The position numbers were made by a program, and so were the translations under genes. Under the pieces are notes generated by a model that searched no databases, was not told the origin of the DNA, and saw nothing but the letters and a program-made list of their open reading frames with translations. Below, piece by piece: positions 37,977 through 48,191 of a stretch of 64,000 nucleotides of DNA. Origin of the DNA: Pseudomonas sp. URMO17WK12:I2. GTDB lineage: Bacteria > Pseudomonadota > Gammaproteobacteria > Pseudomonadales > Pseudomonadaceae. Each line of letters starts with the position of its first letter. The first letter of the stretch is position 1. The stretch is from NCBI RefSeq assembly GCF_003253735.1, contig NZ_QKYW01000012.1, positions 1-64,000 on the forward strand, read 5' to 3'.

Positions 37977-39986
37977 ATGCCATCTGCTTATCTGCAAGAG
38001 CCCGATCGTTTGAATCATCGCGAATTGTCGCTGGAGCGCGCGCTGGAATTGCCGCGCCTGGCCATCGAAGAGGTCGAGCCGCAGGTCGAGCAGGGGCGCT
38101 TCGCTGCCAAGGCGATAGCCGGGGACAAGGTCACCGTCAGCGCGCTGATCTTCGCCGATGGCCACGACAAGCTGGCCGGCGAAGTGCTCTGGCGTGAGGT
38201 CGGCGCGACCGACTGGCACCGCGAACCGCTGGTGGATATCGGCCTCGAACGCTGGCAGGCCGAGATCACCCCGCAGCGCGTCGGTGAGGTGGAATTCCTT
38301 ATCGAAGCCTGGTGGGATGTGTACGCCAGCTATTGCTACGAGCTGTCGAAGAAATTTGGCGCCGGGGTGACCATCAACCTCGAACTGCAGGAAGGCCAGA
38401 CGTTGCTACGCGAGGCCGCCGAGCGCGCCGATGGCGATCTGGCCTTTAACCTGCAGGCCCTGTGCGACGAGCTGCAGGAATTGCAAAGCCTGGATGAGCG
38501 CGTGGCGCTGCTGCTGGCTCCCGAAACCGTGGCGCTGGTGCGCCGTGCCGAGGGCCACCCGCATCGCACCCGTAGCGCCACCTACCTGCTCGACGTTGAG
38601 CGCCCGCTGGCGCGGTTCGCCAGCTGGTACGAGCTGTTTCCGCGTTCGGAAACCGATGACCCGGCGCGCCATGGCACCTTCCGTGACGTGATCAAGCGCC
38701 TGCCGGCGATCCAGGCCATGGGCTTCGACGTGCTGTATTTCCCGCCGATCCACCCCATCGGCACCACGCACCGCAAGGGCCGCAACAATTCGCTGACGGC
38801 GGGGCCGGATGATCCTGGCAGCCCCTATGCCATCGGCAGTCCCGACGGTGGCCACGAGGCCATTCACCCGCAGCTTGGCACTCGCGAAGATTTCGTTGCG
38901 CTGGTCGAAGCGGCCCGTGAACACGACCTGGAGATCGCCCTGGATTTCGCCATCCAGTGCTCGCCGGATCACCCCTGGCTGCAGCAGCACCCGGGCTGGT
39001 TCAGCTGGCGCCCGGACGGCACCATCCGCCATGCGGAAAACCCGCCGAAGAAGTACGAAGACATCGTCAACGTCGACTTCTACGCCAAGGATGCGGTGCC
39101 CGACCTGTGGCTGGCGCTGCGCGACGTGGTGCGCGGCTGGGTGGAACTCGGCGTGTACCAGTTTCGCGTCGACAACCCGCATACCAAGCCGCTGCCGTTC
39201 TGGGAATGGCTGATCGCCGATATCCGCAAGAGCCACCCGCAGGTGATGTTCCTCGCCGAGGCCTTCACCCGCCCGGCGATGATGGCGCGCCTGGGCAAGG
39301 TGGGCTTTACCCAGAGCTACACCTATTTCACCTGGCGCAATACCAAGGCCGAGCTGGAAACCTACCTGACCGAGCTCAACGAAGCGCCATGGCGTGACTG
39401 CTACCGGCCGAACTTCTTCGTCAACACGCCGGACATCAACCCGTACTTCCTGCACCACAACGGCCGCGCCGGCTTCCTGATCCGCGCGGCGCTGGCGACC
39501 ATGGGCTCGGGGCTGTGGGGCATGTACTCGGGCTTCGAGATCTGCGAATCCCTGCCGGTACCGGGCAAGGAGGAATACCTGGACTCGGAGAAGTACGAGA
39601 TCCGCGTTCGCGATTACCAGGCGCCGGGCAATATCGTTGCCGAGATCGCCCAGCTCAACCGTATTCGCCGACAGAACCCGGCGCTGCAGACGCACCTGGG
39701 CTTCCAGGCTTACCCCTGCTGGAACGACAACATCCTGTTCTTTGGCAAACGCACCGCCGACCGCGAGAACTTCATTCTGGTGGCCGTCAGCCTCGATCCG
39801 CACAATGCCCAGGAAGCGCACTTCGAGCTGCCACTGTGGGAGCTTGGCCTGGACGACCACGCCACTACCCATGGTGAAGACCTGATGACCGGCCACACCT
39901 GGCAGTGGCACGGCAAGACCCAGTGGATGCGCATCGAGCCCTGGCATCAGCCGTTCGGTATCTGGCGTATTCGCGTGGCGAGCTGA
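37977..39986 (+). CDS. glgE: Alpha-1,4-glucan:maltose-1-phosphate maltosyltransferase
   Basis: A 669-residue GH13_3 enzyme that transfers maltosyl units from maltose-1-phosphate to the non-reducing end of alpha-glucan. The N-terminal domain (about 1-200) precedes the catalytic barrel. The nucleophile is D399 in YQFRVDNPHTKPLPFWEWL, and the acid/base is E428 in MFLAEAFTRP. It heads a run with treS-maltokinase (11 nt gap) and glgB, forming the TreS-Pep2-GlgE-GlgB pathway. Confidence 0.97.
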   Translation: MPSAYLQEPDRLNHRELSLERALELPRLAIEEVEPQVEQGRFAAKAIAGDKVTVSALIFADGHDKLAGEVLWREVGATDWHREPLVDIGLERWQAEITPQRVGEVEFLIEAWWDVYASYCYELSKKFGAGVTINLELQEGQTLLREAAERADGDLAFNLQALCDELQELQSLDERVALLLAPETVALVRRAEGHPHRTRSATYLLDVERPLARFASWYELFPRSETDDPARHGTFRDVIKRLPAIQAMGFDVLYFPPIHPIGTTHRKGRNNSLTAGPDDPGSPYAIGSPDGGHEAIHPQLGTREDFVALVEAAREHDLEIALDFAIQCSPDHPWLQQHPGWFSWRPDGTIRHAENPPKKYEDIVNVDFYAKDAVPDLWLALRDVVRGWVELGVYQFRVDNPHTKPLPFWEWLIADIRKSHPQVMFLAEAFTRPAMMARLGKVGFTQSYTYFTWRNTKAELETYLTELNEAPWRDCYRPNFFVNTPDINPYFLHHNGRAGFLIRAALATMGSGLWGMYSGFEICESLPVPGKEEYLDSEKYEIRVRDYQAPGNIVAEIAQLNRIRRQNPALQTHLGFQAYPCWNDNILFFGKRTADRENFILVAVSLDPHNAQEAHFELPLWELGLDDHATTHGEDLMTGHTWQWHGKTQWMRIEPWHQPFGIWRIRVAS

Positions 39987-39997
39987 GGAGCCGATCG

Positions 39998-42900
39998 ATG
40001 GCACGCAGAGCCCGGCGCAGCACCTTCCTCAACGACCCGCAGTGGTACAAGGACGCGATCATCTACCAGGTGCACGTGAAGTCGTTCTTCGATGCCAACA
40101 ACGATGGCATCGGCGACTTCGCGGGCCTGATCGACAAGCTCGACTACATCGCCGACCTGGGCGTCAACACCCTGTGGCTGCTGCCGTTCTACCCGTCGCC
40201 GCGCCGCGACGACGGTTACGACATCGCCGAATACCGCGGTGTGCACCCGGACTACGGCACCATGGCCGACGCCAAGCGCTTTATCTCCGAGGCGCACAAG
40301 CGCAGCTTGCGGGTGATCACCGAACTGGTCATCAACCACACCTCGGACCAGCACCCCTGGTTCAAACGGGCGCGGGCCGCCAAACGGGGCAGCAAGGCGC
40401 GGGATTACTACGTATGGTCCGACGATGACCAGAAATACGACGGCACGCGGATCATCTTTCTCGACACCGAGAAGTCCAACTGGAGCTGGGATGCCGAGGC
40501 CGGCCAGTACTACTGGCACCGTTTCTACTCGCACCAGCCGGACCTGAATTTCGACAACCCCCAGGTGCTCAAGGAAGTGCTCGGCGTGATGCGCTTCTGG
40601 CTGGACATGGGCGTTGACGGCCTGCGCCTGGACGCCATCCCTTACCTGATCGAACGCGACGGCACCAACAACGAGAACCTGCCGGAAACCCACGAGGTCC
40701 TGAAGAAGATTCGTGCCGAGCTGGACGCCAAGTACCCCGACCGCATGCTGCTCGCCGAGGCCAACCAGTGGCCCGAGGACACCCAGCTGTACTTTGGCGG
40801 CGACGGCAGCGGCCAGGGCGACGAATGCCACATGGCCTTCCACTTTCCGCTGATGCCGCGCATGTACATGGCCATCGCCCAGGAAGACCGCTTTCCGATC
40901 ACCGACATCCTGCGCCAGACCCCGGAGATTCCCGACAATTGCCAGTGGGCGATCTTCCTGCGCAACCACGATGAGCTGACCCTGGAAATGGTCACCGACC
41001 ACGAGCGCGACTACCTGTGGAACTACTACGCCGCCGACCGTCGTGCGCGCATCAACCTGGGTATTCGCCGGCGCCTGGCGCCGCTGGTCGAGCGTGATCG
41101 CCGGCGTATCGAACTGCTCAACAGCCTGCTGCTGTCCATGCCGGGCACGCCGACGCTGTATTACGGCGACGAGATCGGCATGGGCGACAACATCTTTCTG
41201 GGCGATCGTGACGGTGTACGTACGCCGATGCAGTGGTCGCCGGATCGCAACGGCGGCTTTTCCCGTGCCGACCCCGCCGGGCTGGTACTGCCGCCGGTGA
41301 TGGATCCGCTGTACGGCTATCAGAGCGTCAACGTCGAGACCCAGTCCCGCGACCCGCATTCGCTGCTCAACTGGACGCGGCGCATGCTCAACATCCGCAA
41401 GCAGCACCGCGCCTTTGGCCGTGGCGCGCTGAAGATGCTCAAGCCCAGCAACCGCCGCGTGCTGGCCTACCTGCGCGAGGGCAGCGATGCCCAGGGCAAC
41501 CCGGAGCTGATCCTCTGCGTGGCCAACCTGTCCCGCGCCGCCCAGGCCGTGGAGCTGGAACTGTCCGATCACGACGGCAAGGTGCCGGTAGAGATGGTTG
41601 GTGGCTCGTCATTCCCGCCCATCGGCCAGCTCAATTACCTGCTGACCCTGCCACCTTATGGCTTTTACTGGTTTCTGCTCGCCGAGGAGGCGCAAATGCC
41701 CAGCTGGCACGTACCACCGGTCGACCGCATGCCGGAACTGACCACCCTGGTGATCAAGAACGAACTCGGCGAGCTGCTGCAATTGCCAGCCCGCGCGACG
41801 CTGGAACAGGAGTCGCTGCCGGCCTACCTGCCCAAGCGCCGTTGGTTCTCCGGGCAGGGCGAGAACCCTGGCCAGGTCAAACTGCTCTACGCCATTCCCT
41901 TCGGGACGGCCGAAGAGCCCTACGTACTCAGCGAAGTGCAGGTCACGCGTGCCTCCGGGGCCAGCGAGCACTATCAGGTGCCGCTGGGGTTTGTCGGCGA
42001 GCATGAGACGGGCAGCAGCGTGCCCCAGCAACTGGCGCTGGCCCGGCTGCGCCGTGGCCGGCAGGTGGGGCTGCTTACCGATGGCTACACGCTTCCCGGC
42101 TTCGTGCGCCATGTGATGGGCCAGTTGAGCGAGCGCAGCGTGCTGGGTTGGCAGGGCAGCGAAATCCAGTTTCTGCCTACCGAGCGCCTGCAGGAACTGG
42201 GGGATCTGAGTGAGGCCGAGATCAAACTGATCTCCGCGGAGCAGTCCAACAGTTCGGCGATCATCAACGAGCAGGCGGTACTCAAGCTGGTGCGCCGCGT
42301 GCTGCCGGGCATCCATCCCGAGGCGGAGATCGGCGGCTACCTGACGGCGGCCGGCTTCGAACATATCGCGCCGCTGCTGGGCGAGGTGCGCCGCGTCGAC
42401 GAGCAGGGCGTGCCCCATACGCTGATGATCCTGCAGGGTTACCTGAACAACCAGGGCGATGCCTGGCAGTGGACCCAGAACAACCTGGAGCGCGCCATCC
42501 GCGACGAGCTGGCCGACGGGCATTCCGAGCAGGAGAACCAGCACGGTGCGCTGGCCGAGCTCGAATCCTTCGCCGGGCTGCTGGGCAAGCGTCTGGGCGA
42601 GATGCACGTGGCGCTCGGCCAGGCCAGCGACAACCCGGACTTCGGTTACCACCAGACGGGCGACACCGAAGTGGCCGAGTGGGCGCAGAACATCGCCGCC
42701 CAGGTGCGCGAAGCCTTGAAGCTGATCGCCGAAGGGCGCGGACACCTGCCGGGTGAAGCCGCCAACCAGGCCGATTGGCTGGCGGCGCGGCATGACCCGA
42801 TCATCGAGCTGGTCGAAGACCTGGCACGGCGTTCGGCAGGCGGTATTCGCATGCGCGTGCACGGTGACCTGCACCTGGGGCAGGTGCTGGTGGTGCAGGG

Positions 42901-43330
42901 CGACGCCTACCTGATCGACTTCGAAGGCGAGCCGACCCGCACGCTGGAGGAACGCCGGGCCTTCTATAGCCCACTCAAGGATGTCGCCGGCATGCTGCGT
43001 TCCTTCGACTATGCGGCCGCCATGGCCATGCGCAGTGCGCAGAGCGCCGATGTCACCGCCGAGGCGGAGCAGGCCCGTCAGCATATCGCCGGGCTGTATC
43101 GCAGCCAGGCCAGAACGGCATTCAACGAAGCCTACCGGCTGGCGGCAGCGGACCTGCCCCATGCCTGGCACGACCGCGAAGGTGAGGTGGCAGCGCTGGC
43201 GCTGTTCTGCATCGAAAAAGCGGCCTACGAAATTCTGTATGAAGCGCGCTATCGGCCCGATTGGCTGGAAGTCCCGGTGCAAGGGCTGATAGAGCTGACC
43301 AAATATCTGTTGGGGAGCGGTAAACGATGA
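39998..43330 (+). CDS. treS: Trehalose synthase - maltokinase fusion
   Basis: An 1110-residue bifunctional protein. The N-terminal GH13 trehalose synthase (about 1-555, starting STFLNDPQWYKDAIIYQVHVKSF) converts trehalose to maltose; MGVDGLRLDAIPYLIERDGT carries the nucleophile. The C-terminal Pep2-type maltokinase (about 580-1110) has LPKRRWFSGQGENPG and the kinase loop MRVHGDLHLGQVLVVQGDAYLIDFEGEP; it makes maltose-1-phosphate for GlgE. Start ATG 39998 has GAGGAG before it. The stop overlaps the glgB start by 4 nt. A fusion of this pair is usual in pseudomonads. Confidence 0.95.
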   Translation: MARRARRSTFLNDPQWYKDAIIYQVHVKSFFDANNDGIGDFAGLIDKLDYIADLGVNTLWLLPFYPSPRRDDGYDIAEYRGVHPDYGTMADAKRFISEAHKRSLRVITELVINHTSDQHPWFKRARAAKRGSKARDYYVWSDDDQKYDGTRIIFLDTEKSNWSWDAEAGQYYWHRFYSHQPDLNFDNPQVLKEVLGVMRFWLDMGVDGLRLDAIPYLIERDGTNNENLPETHEVLKKIRAELDAKYPDRMLLAEANQWPEDTQLYFGGDGSGQGDECHMAFHFPLMPRMYMAIAQEDRFPITDILRQTPEIPDNCQWAIFLRNHDELTLEMVTDHERDYLWNYYAADRRARINLGIRRRLAPLVERDRRRIELLNSLLLSMPGTPTLYYGDEIGMGDNIFLGDRDGVRTPMQWSPDRNGGFSRADPAGLVLPPVMDPLYGYQSVNVETQSRDPHSLLNWTRRMLNIRKQHRAFGRGALKMLKPSNRRVLAYLREGSDAQGNPELILCVANLSRAAQAVELELSDHDGKVPVEMVGGSSFPPIGQLNYLLTLPPYGFYWFLLAEEAQMPSWHVPPVDRMPELTTLVIKNELGELLQLPARATLEQESLPAYLPKRRWFSGQGENPGQVKLLYAIPFGTAEEPYVLSEVQVTRASGASEHYQVPLGFVGEHETGSSVPQQLALARLRRGRQVGLLTDGYTLPGFVRHVMGQLSERSVLGWQGSEIQFLPTERLQELGDLSEAEIKLISAEQSNSSAIINEQAVLKLVRRVLPGIHPEAEIGGYLTAAGFEHIAPLLGEVRRVDEQGVPHTLMILQGYLNNQGDAWQWTQNNLERAIRDELADGHSEQENQHGALAELESFAGLLGKRLGEMHVALGQASDNPDFGYHQTGDTEVAEWAQNIAAQVREALKLIAEGRGHLPGEAANQADWLAARHDPIIELVEDLARRSAGGIRMRVHGDLHLGQVLVVQGDAYLIDFEGEPTRTLEERRAFYSPLKDVAGMLRSFDYAAAMAMRSAQSADVTAEAEQARQHIAGLYRSQARTAFNEAYRLAAADLPHAWHDREGEVAALALFCIEKAAYEILYEARYRPDWLEVPVQGLIELTKYLLGSGKR

Positions 43331-45531
43331 GCAATGGAGAAACCGATCGCCAGGTGGCGGGTATCGAACGCGCCTCCGTCGAGGCCTTGATCAGGGGCGA
43401 ACATGGCGACCCGTTTTCGATTCTGGGCCCCCATGCATTCGCCCATGGGCTGACCATTCGCACCTACCTGCCTGGCGCCCTGGGCGTCGAGTTGATTGAC
43501 GCGGTGAGTGGCGAAGTACTCGGCTCCCTGGAGCAATCCAGCGTGCCGGGGCTGTTCAGCATCCGCATCGAGCAACAGGTGCCGTATCGCTATCGCATCA
43601 CCTGGAGCTCCGGGGTTCAGGAAACCGAAGACCCTTATGCCTTCGGTCAGCTGCTTGGCGAAATGGACCTGTACCTGTTCGCCGAGGGCAATCACCGCGA
43701 GCTGGGCAAGAGCCTGGGCGCGCAGTTCACCACCCATGAGGGCGTGCAGGGCGTGCGCTTTTCGGTGTGGGCGCCGAATGCCCGCCGGGTGTCGGTGGTG
43801 GGCGGCTTCAATGGCTGGGATGGGCGTCGTCACCCGATGCGCCTGCGCCAGCCCAGCGGCGTGTGGGAGCTGTTCATCCCGCGCCTGACGCCGGGCGAGG
43901 TCTACAAGTACGAAATCCTCGGTCGCGACGGTCTACTGCCGCTCAAGGCCGACCCTATGGCCCTGGCTACCGAGTTGCCGCCAGCCACCGGTTCGGTGGT
44001 GTCCGCGCCGCTGCAGTTCGACTGGCACGATGATCACTGGCTCCAGCAGCGCCAGGCCCGCCAGGGCTATCCGGCGCCGATGTCGATCTACGAATTGCAC
44101 GCTGCTTCCTGGCGCCGCGAGGGCGGTGAAGAAGGGCGTCTGCTGAGCTGGAAGGAGCTCAGCGAACAGCTGATCCCCTATGTGCAGCAGCTCGGTTTCA
44201 CCCATATCGAGCTGATGCCGATCATGGAGCACCCGTTTGGCGGCTCCTGGGGCTATCAGCTGCTGTCGCAGTTCGCGCCCACCGCGCGGCATGGCAGCCC
44301 GGCGGATTTCGCCGCCTTCGTTGACGCCTGCCACCAGGCCGGCATCGGCGTCATCCTCGACTGGGTACCGGCGCATTTTCCCACCGACGCCCACGGCCTC
44401 GGTCAGTTCGACGGTACCGCGCTGTACGAATATGCCCACCCGTTCGAGGGCTTCCATCAGGACTGGGACACCTACATCTACAACCTGGGGCGCACCGAGG
44501 TGCACGGCTTCATGCTGGCCTCGGCGTTGCACTGGCTGCGCGCGTACCATATCGACGGCCTGCGCGTGGATGCGGTGGCGTCGATGCTCTACCGCGACTA
44601 TTCGCGCAAGGACGGCGAGTGGATTCCCAACCGTTTCGGCGGCCGTGAGAACCTGGAAAGCATCGACTTCCTGCGCCACCTCAACGACGTGGTCGCCCAG
44701 GAAGTACCCGGCGCCCTGGTGATCGCCGAGGAATCGACCGCCTGGCCAGGCGTCAGCCGGCCGACCCAGGAAGGTGGGCTGGGCTTCGCCTACAAGTGGA
44801 ACATGGGCTGGATGCACGACAGCCTCAAGTACGTGGCCGAAGATCCGCTGCATCGCCAGCACCACCACCACCAGCTGACCTTTGGCCTGCTGTATGCGTT
44901 CTCCGAACATTTCGTGCTGCCGATCTCCCATGACGAAGTGGTGCACGGCAAGCGCTCGCTGCTCGACAAGATGCCCGGTGACCGCTGGCAGAAATTCGCC
45001 AACCTGCGCCTGTACCTGAGCTTCATGTGGAGCCATCCGGGCAAGAAGCTGCTGTTCATGGGCTGCGAGTTCGGCCAGTGGCGCGAGTGGAACCACGACC
45101 ACGAGCTGGACTGGTACCTGCTGCGTTACGGCGAGCACAAAGGCGTGCAGCAACTGGTCAGCGACCTCAATGGCCTGTATCGCCACGAGCCGGCGCTGCA
45201 CCAGCTCGATGGTAGCGCCGAAGGGTTCGCCTGGCTGATCGGCGACGACGCCACCAACAGCGTGTTCGCCTGGCTGCGCCACGACAAGGACGGTTCACCC
45301 TTGCTGGTGGTGCACAACTTCACCCCGCAGCCGCGCAATGGTTACCGCATTGGCGTACCGAAAGAGGGCGCCTGGCATGTGTTGCTCAACAGCGATGCAG
45401 AGCGTTACGCCGGCTCCAATGCCGGCAGCCAGGGCGGGTTGTTCAGCGAGGCGGTGGCCAGCCATGGCCAGCCGCAATCGCTGAGCCTGGATCTGCCGCC
45501 GCTGGCCACCCTGGTGATCAAGCCGCAGTAA
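43327..45531 (+). CDS. glgB: 1,4-alpha-glucan branching enzyme
   Basis: A 734-residue GH13 branching enzyme that makes alpha-1,6 branches in glycogen. Two N-terminal CBM48-type modules (about 15-110 and 120-225: GVRFSVWAPNARRVSVVGGFNGWDGR). The catalytic barrel has nucleophile D415 in HIDGLRVDAVASMLYRDYSRKDGEW and acid/base E468 in ALVIAEESTAWPGVS. Its start overlaps the treS stop (ATGA). A terminator hairpin follows, ending the glgE-treS-glgB unit. Confidence 0.97.
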   Translation: MSNGETDRQVAGIERASVEALIRGEHGDPFSILGPHAFAHGLTIRTYLPGALGVELIDAVSGEVLGSLEQSSVPGLFSIRIEQQVPYRYRITWSSGVQETEDPYAFGQLLGEMDLYLFAEGNHRELGKSLGAQFTTHEGVQGVRFSVWAPNARRVSVVGGFNGWDGRRHPMRLRQPSGVWELFIPRLTPGEVYKYEILGRDGLLPLKADPMALATELPPATGSVVSAPLQFDWHDDHWLQQRQARQGYPAPMSIYELHAASWRREGGEEGRLLSWKELSEQLIPYVQQLGFTHIELMPIMEHPFGGSWGYQLLSQFAPTARHGSPADFAAFVDACHQAGIGVILDWVPAHFPTDAHGLGQFDGTALYEYAHPFEGFHQDWDTYIYNLGRTEVHGFMLASALHWLRAYHIDGLRVDAVASMLYRDYSRKDGEWIPNRFGGRENLESIDFLRHLNDVVAQEVPGALVIAEESTAWPGVSRPTQEGGLGFAYKWNMGWMHDSLKYVAEDPLHRQHHHHQLTFGLLYAFSEHFVLPISHDEVVHGKRSLLDKMPGDRWQKFANLRLYLSFMWSHPGKKLLFMGCEFGQWREWNHDHELDWYLLRYGEHKGVQQLVSDLNGLYRHEPALHQLDGSAEGFAWLIGDDATNSVFAWLRHDKDGSPLLVVHNFTPQPRNGYRIGVPKEGAWHVLLNSDAERYAGSNAGSQGGLFSEAVASHGQPQSLSLDLPPLATLVIKPQ

Positions 45532-45536
45532 AGCAG

Positions 45537-45570
45537 GAAGGGGTGGACCGATCGCTCGGCCCACCCCTTC
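45537..45570 (+). terminator. Hairpin terminator after glgB
   Basis: GAAGGGGTGG (45537-45546) pairs with CCACCCCTTC (45561-45570), 6 nt after the glgB stop. No T-run, so it may be weak. Confidence 0.7.
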
Positions 45571-45623
45571 AGGCGCGGGTCATCGCCCGCGACTTTCCGG
45601 CTTCGTTCAGAAGCCCCTTGACC

Positions 45624-45908
45624 TCATACGTATGGCTGCGCTGCAAAACCACGCGGCAGGCGATTGCGGCTTGGCAGATCGGTCAGGTGCTGCTGCCAGG
45701 AGGTGCGCCAGTCGGTACGCGGCTGCGCGACCTTGGACTTGCGGGTGGCTCGCCGTGCGGCATTGCGGGTATCGCGACGAGCCTGCTTGTACACCTCGGT
45801 GTTGCGGCAATTGCGGCATTTCACCTGGTTCAGCTCCTTGCTGGAGGCGAGTTTCTCGCCATGGCTGCCGCAGGCGAGATGACCGTCGATCTTGTAATGG
45901 GTAACCAT
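45624..45908 (-). CDS. Small cysteine-containing basic protein (94 aa)
   Basis: 94 residues, MVTHYKIDGHLACGSHGEKLASSK..., with Cys13 in HLACG and the CxxC-type pair in VKCRNCRNTEVYK, the pattern of a one-zinc ribbon. The rest is very basic (ARRDTRNAARRATRKSK), suggesting nucleic-acid or ribosome binding. ATG 45908 has AAGGAG 8 nt upstream. Tail to tail with glgB. Family not recognised. Confidence 0.7.
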   Translation of the reverse strand: MVTHYKIDGHLACGSHGEKLASSKELNQVKCRNCRNTEVYKQARRDTRNAARRATRKSKVAQPRTDWRTSWQQHLTDLPSRNRLPRGFAAQPYV

Positions 45909-46135
45909 GGTGGATCTCCTTGCTGCTATCGATCCTGGAGCGCAACTCGCTCCGCGCACGCAGGCCAGGCAATACGGGCCGTCGTGAGGGGTAGACCGCT
46001 TCGCTTGTGGGTCGGTTCGGCGCCTTTTTGTCCGGTCGGAAAACGCAGTGCGTCAACAGGCCCGGGAAATAATCGCGGACGGCATGGCGCTGGCGTTGTC
46101 AGAGGCTCAAGCCTGCCCATCCTGAGGAGTCATTG

Positions 46136-47224
46136 GTGACCTCTGTTTTTCTGCGTTCATCCGCTGCGCTGCTGGTCCTGCTGTTGGCTGGCTGTGCCAC
46201 CCAGCCGCGTGAGCCGGCGCCCAAACCCGCCGAAGTACGCGCGCAGATCGTGCGCCTGATGCCGATGAATACGCCCGATCGTGAAGGCTGGGCCGCCGAT
46301 ATCTATGCTGCCTTCGCCGCCCAGGAAATTGCACCGACCCCGGAAAACATCTGCGCCGTGCTGGCGGTGACCGAGCAGGAGTCGACCTTTACGGTCGATC
46401 CGCAGGTGCCGGGGCTGGCCAGGATCGCCCGTGCCGAAATTGACCGTCGAGCTGCCAGCCTGCATATCCCGAGGTTGTTGGTGAATGCCGCGCTGAGGCT
46501 CGAATCGCCGACCGGCAAGACCTACCAGCAACGCCTGGACAGCGTGCGCACGGAAAAGCAGCTGAGCGAAATTTTCGATGACTTCACCGGCATGGTGCCA
46601 CTCGGCCGCCAGCTGTTCGGCACCCTCAATCCGGTGCGTACCGGCGGGCCGATGCAGGTCAGCATCGCCTTTGCCCAGGCCAATGCCGAGAGCTATCCGT
46701 ATCCGCCGGACGGCTCGATCCGTCGCGAAGTGTTCAGCCGTCGTGGCGGCATGTACTTCGGCATCGCTCACCTGCTGGGTTACCCGGCCAGTTACCCGAA
46801 GCCCCTGTACCGCTTCGCCGACTTCAATGCCGGCTGGTACGCCAGCCGCAACGCGGCGTTCCAGAATGCCGTCACCAGCGCCTCGGGCATTCCCCTGGCG
46901 CTCGATGGTGACCTGATCATTCATGGCAGCAACAAGGCGGGTGCCACGGAGCTGGCCGTACGTTCGCTGGGCAAGCGCCTGGACATGAGCGAGCGGGCGA
47001 TTCGCCGGGATCTGGAGCAGGGCGATAGTCTGGATTTCGAGGAAAGCCGCCTCTACGAGCGGGTGTTCGCCCTGGCCGACGAGGCTGAGGGCAGGGCGGT
47101 GCCGCGCGAGCTGCTGCCCGGCATCGTGCTGAAAAGCCCGAAGATCACCCGGCGCCTGACCACCGCCTGGTTCGCCGAGCGTGTCGATAGTCGCCACCAG
47201 CGTTGCATGGCGCGGGCCAGATGA
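46136..47224 (+). CDS. DUF1615 lipoprotein
   Basis: A 362-residue lipoprotein. Signal peptide with lipobox LLLAGCATQP (Cys at about 20). The DUF1615 body includes WAADIYAAFAAQEIAPTPENICAVLAVTEQEST, where the E-Q-E-S-T sequence resembles a transglycosylase-type catalytic glutamate, and GGPMQVSIAFAQANAES. I suggest a cell-wall role with low certainty. GTG 46136 has GAGGAG at 6 nt; the TTG 3 nt before it is too close. Confidence 0.82.
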   Translation: MTSVFLRSSAALLVLLLAGCATQPREPAPKPAEVRAQIVRLMPMNTPDREGWAADIYAAFAAQEIAPTPENICAVLAVTEQESTFTVDPQVPGLARIARAEIDRRAASLHIPRLLVNAALRLESPTGKTYQQRLDSVRTEKQLSEIFDDFTGMVPLGRQLFGTLNPVRTGGPMQVSIAFAQANAESYPYPPDGSIRREVFSRRGGMYFGIAHLLGYPASYPKPLYRFADFNAGWYASRNAAFQNAVTSASGIPLALDGDLIIHGSNKAGATELAVRSLGKRLDMSERAIRRDLEQGDSLDFEESRLYERVFALADEAEGRAVPRELLPGIVLKSPKITRRLTTAWFAERVDSRHQRCMARAR

Positions 47225-47304
47225 GCGGTTGCTCAAAACTTCCAGATTAAGCGCGGCAGGTCGGTTAGCATGATCCGTCCACACACCGTGGCGCTGGAGC
47301 AGGC

Positions 47305-48144
47305 ATGAGCGCGCAGAGCTGGGTCGATCTGGCCCAGGACGAAGACACCGGTATCGAGACCATCCGCGCGCATTTTCGCGGCCATGCCTACGATCCCCAC
47401 TGGCACGACGCCTATCTGGTCGGCTTCACCGAGCAGGGCGTGCAGCAGTTCCATTGCCGCAAGCAATTGAACAGCAGCCTGGCGGGCCAGGTGTTCCTGC
47501 TCGAGCCCGGCGAGCTGCACGACGGCCATGCGCCGGAGCCGGAAGGCTTCACCTATTCGATGCTCTACCTGGATAGCCAGTGGCTGGAGCGTGAGCTGCG
47601 CAGCCTGTTCGAGCAGGCGCCGGCGGACTGCCTGCCAGGTTTCCGCACCACTCTGGCCAGCGAGCCGACGCTGTTGGCAGCGGTGGCCGGCGCCTTTACT
47701 GCGCTGCATCGCCAGGAGATGCGCATGCTCAGGCAGGCCTCGCTCGATGCCTTATTGATGCGGCTGACCGAGCACCTGCACTGGCGCCGTCGCCTTGACC
47801 TCGACCCGCGTCTGCCGCTGGTGGCGCAGCGGGCGCGGGATTTCCTGCATGACCAGCACACCCGCGATATCGGCCTCGACGACCTGGCCGCTGTCTGCGG
47901 CGTCGATCGCTTTCGCCTCAGTCGCGCCTTCAAGGCTGCCTTCGGCCTGGCGCCCCATGCCTACCTGGTGCAGCTGCGGCTGGCCCGTGCCCGGCACTTG
48001 CTGGCCCGTGGCGAGCCGCCGGTACAGGTAGCGGCGCTGCTCGGTTTCGCTGACCAGAGCCACCTGGGCCGTTGGTTTCGCCGCGCCTACGGCATTACCC
48101 CGGCGAGCTACCAGCGGCGCTGCTCAAAGCTTCCAGACCGTTGA
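47305..48144 (+). CDS. AraC-family regulator (cupin-type sensor)
   Basis: A 279-residue regulator. Cupin-like AraC_binding domain (about 15-160: HFRGHAYDPHWHDAYLVGFTEQGVQQFHCR). C-terminal HTH_18 (about 175-275: LDDLAAVCGVDRFRLSRAFKAAFGLAPHAYLVQLRLARARHLL). It stands directly before a lysE-type exporter on the same strand, 47 nt away, the common arrangement for control of that exporter by an amino acid signal. Confidence 0.92.
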   Translation: MSAQSWVDLAQDEDTGIETIRAHFRGHAYDPHWHDAYLVGFTEQGVQQFHCRKQLNSSLAGQVFLLEPGELHDGHAPEPEGFTYSMLYLDSQWLERELRSLFEQAPADCLPGFRTTLASEPTLLAAVAGAFTALHRQEMRMLRQASLDALLMRLTEHLHWRRRLDLDPRLPLVAQRARDFLHDQHTRDIGLDDLAAVCGVDRFRLSRAFKAAFGLAPHAYLVQLRLARARHLLARGEPPVQVAALLGFADQSHLGRWFRRAYGITPASYQRRCSKLPDR

Positions 48145-48191
48145 GCCGCTGGCGCCGATGATCAGGGCTCGATTCGTTCAGGAGCCCGTTC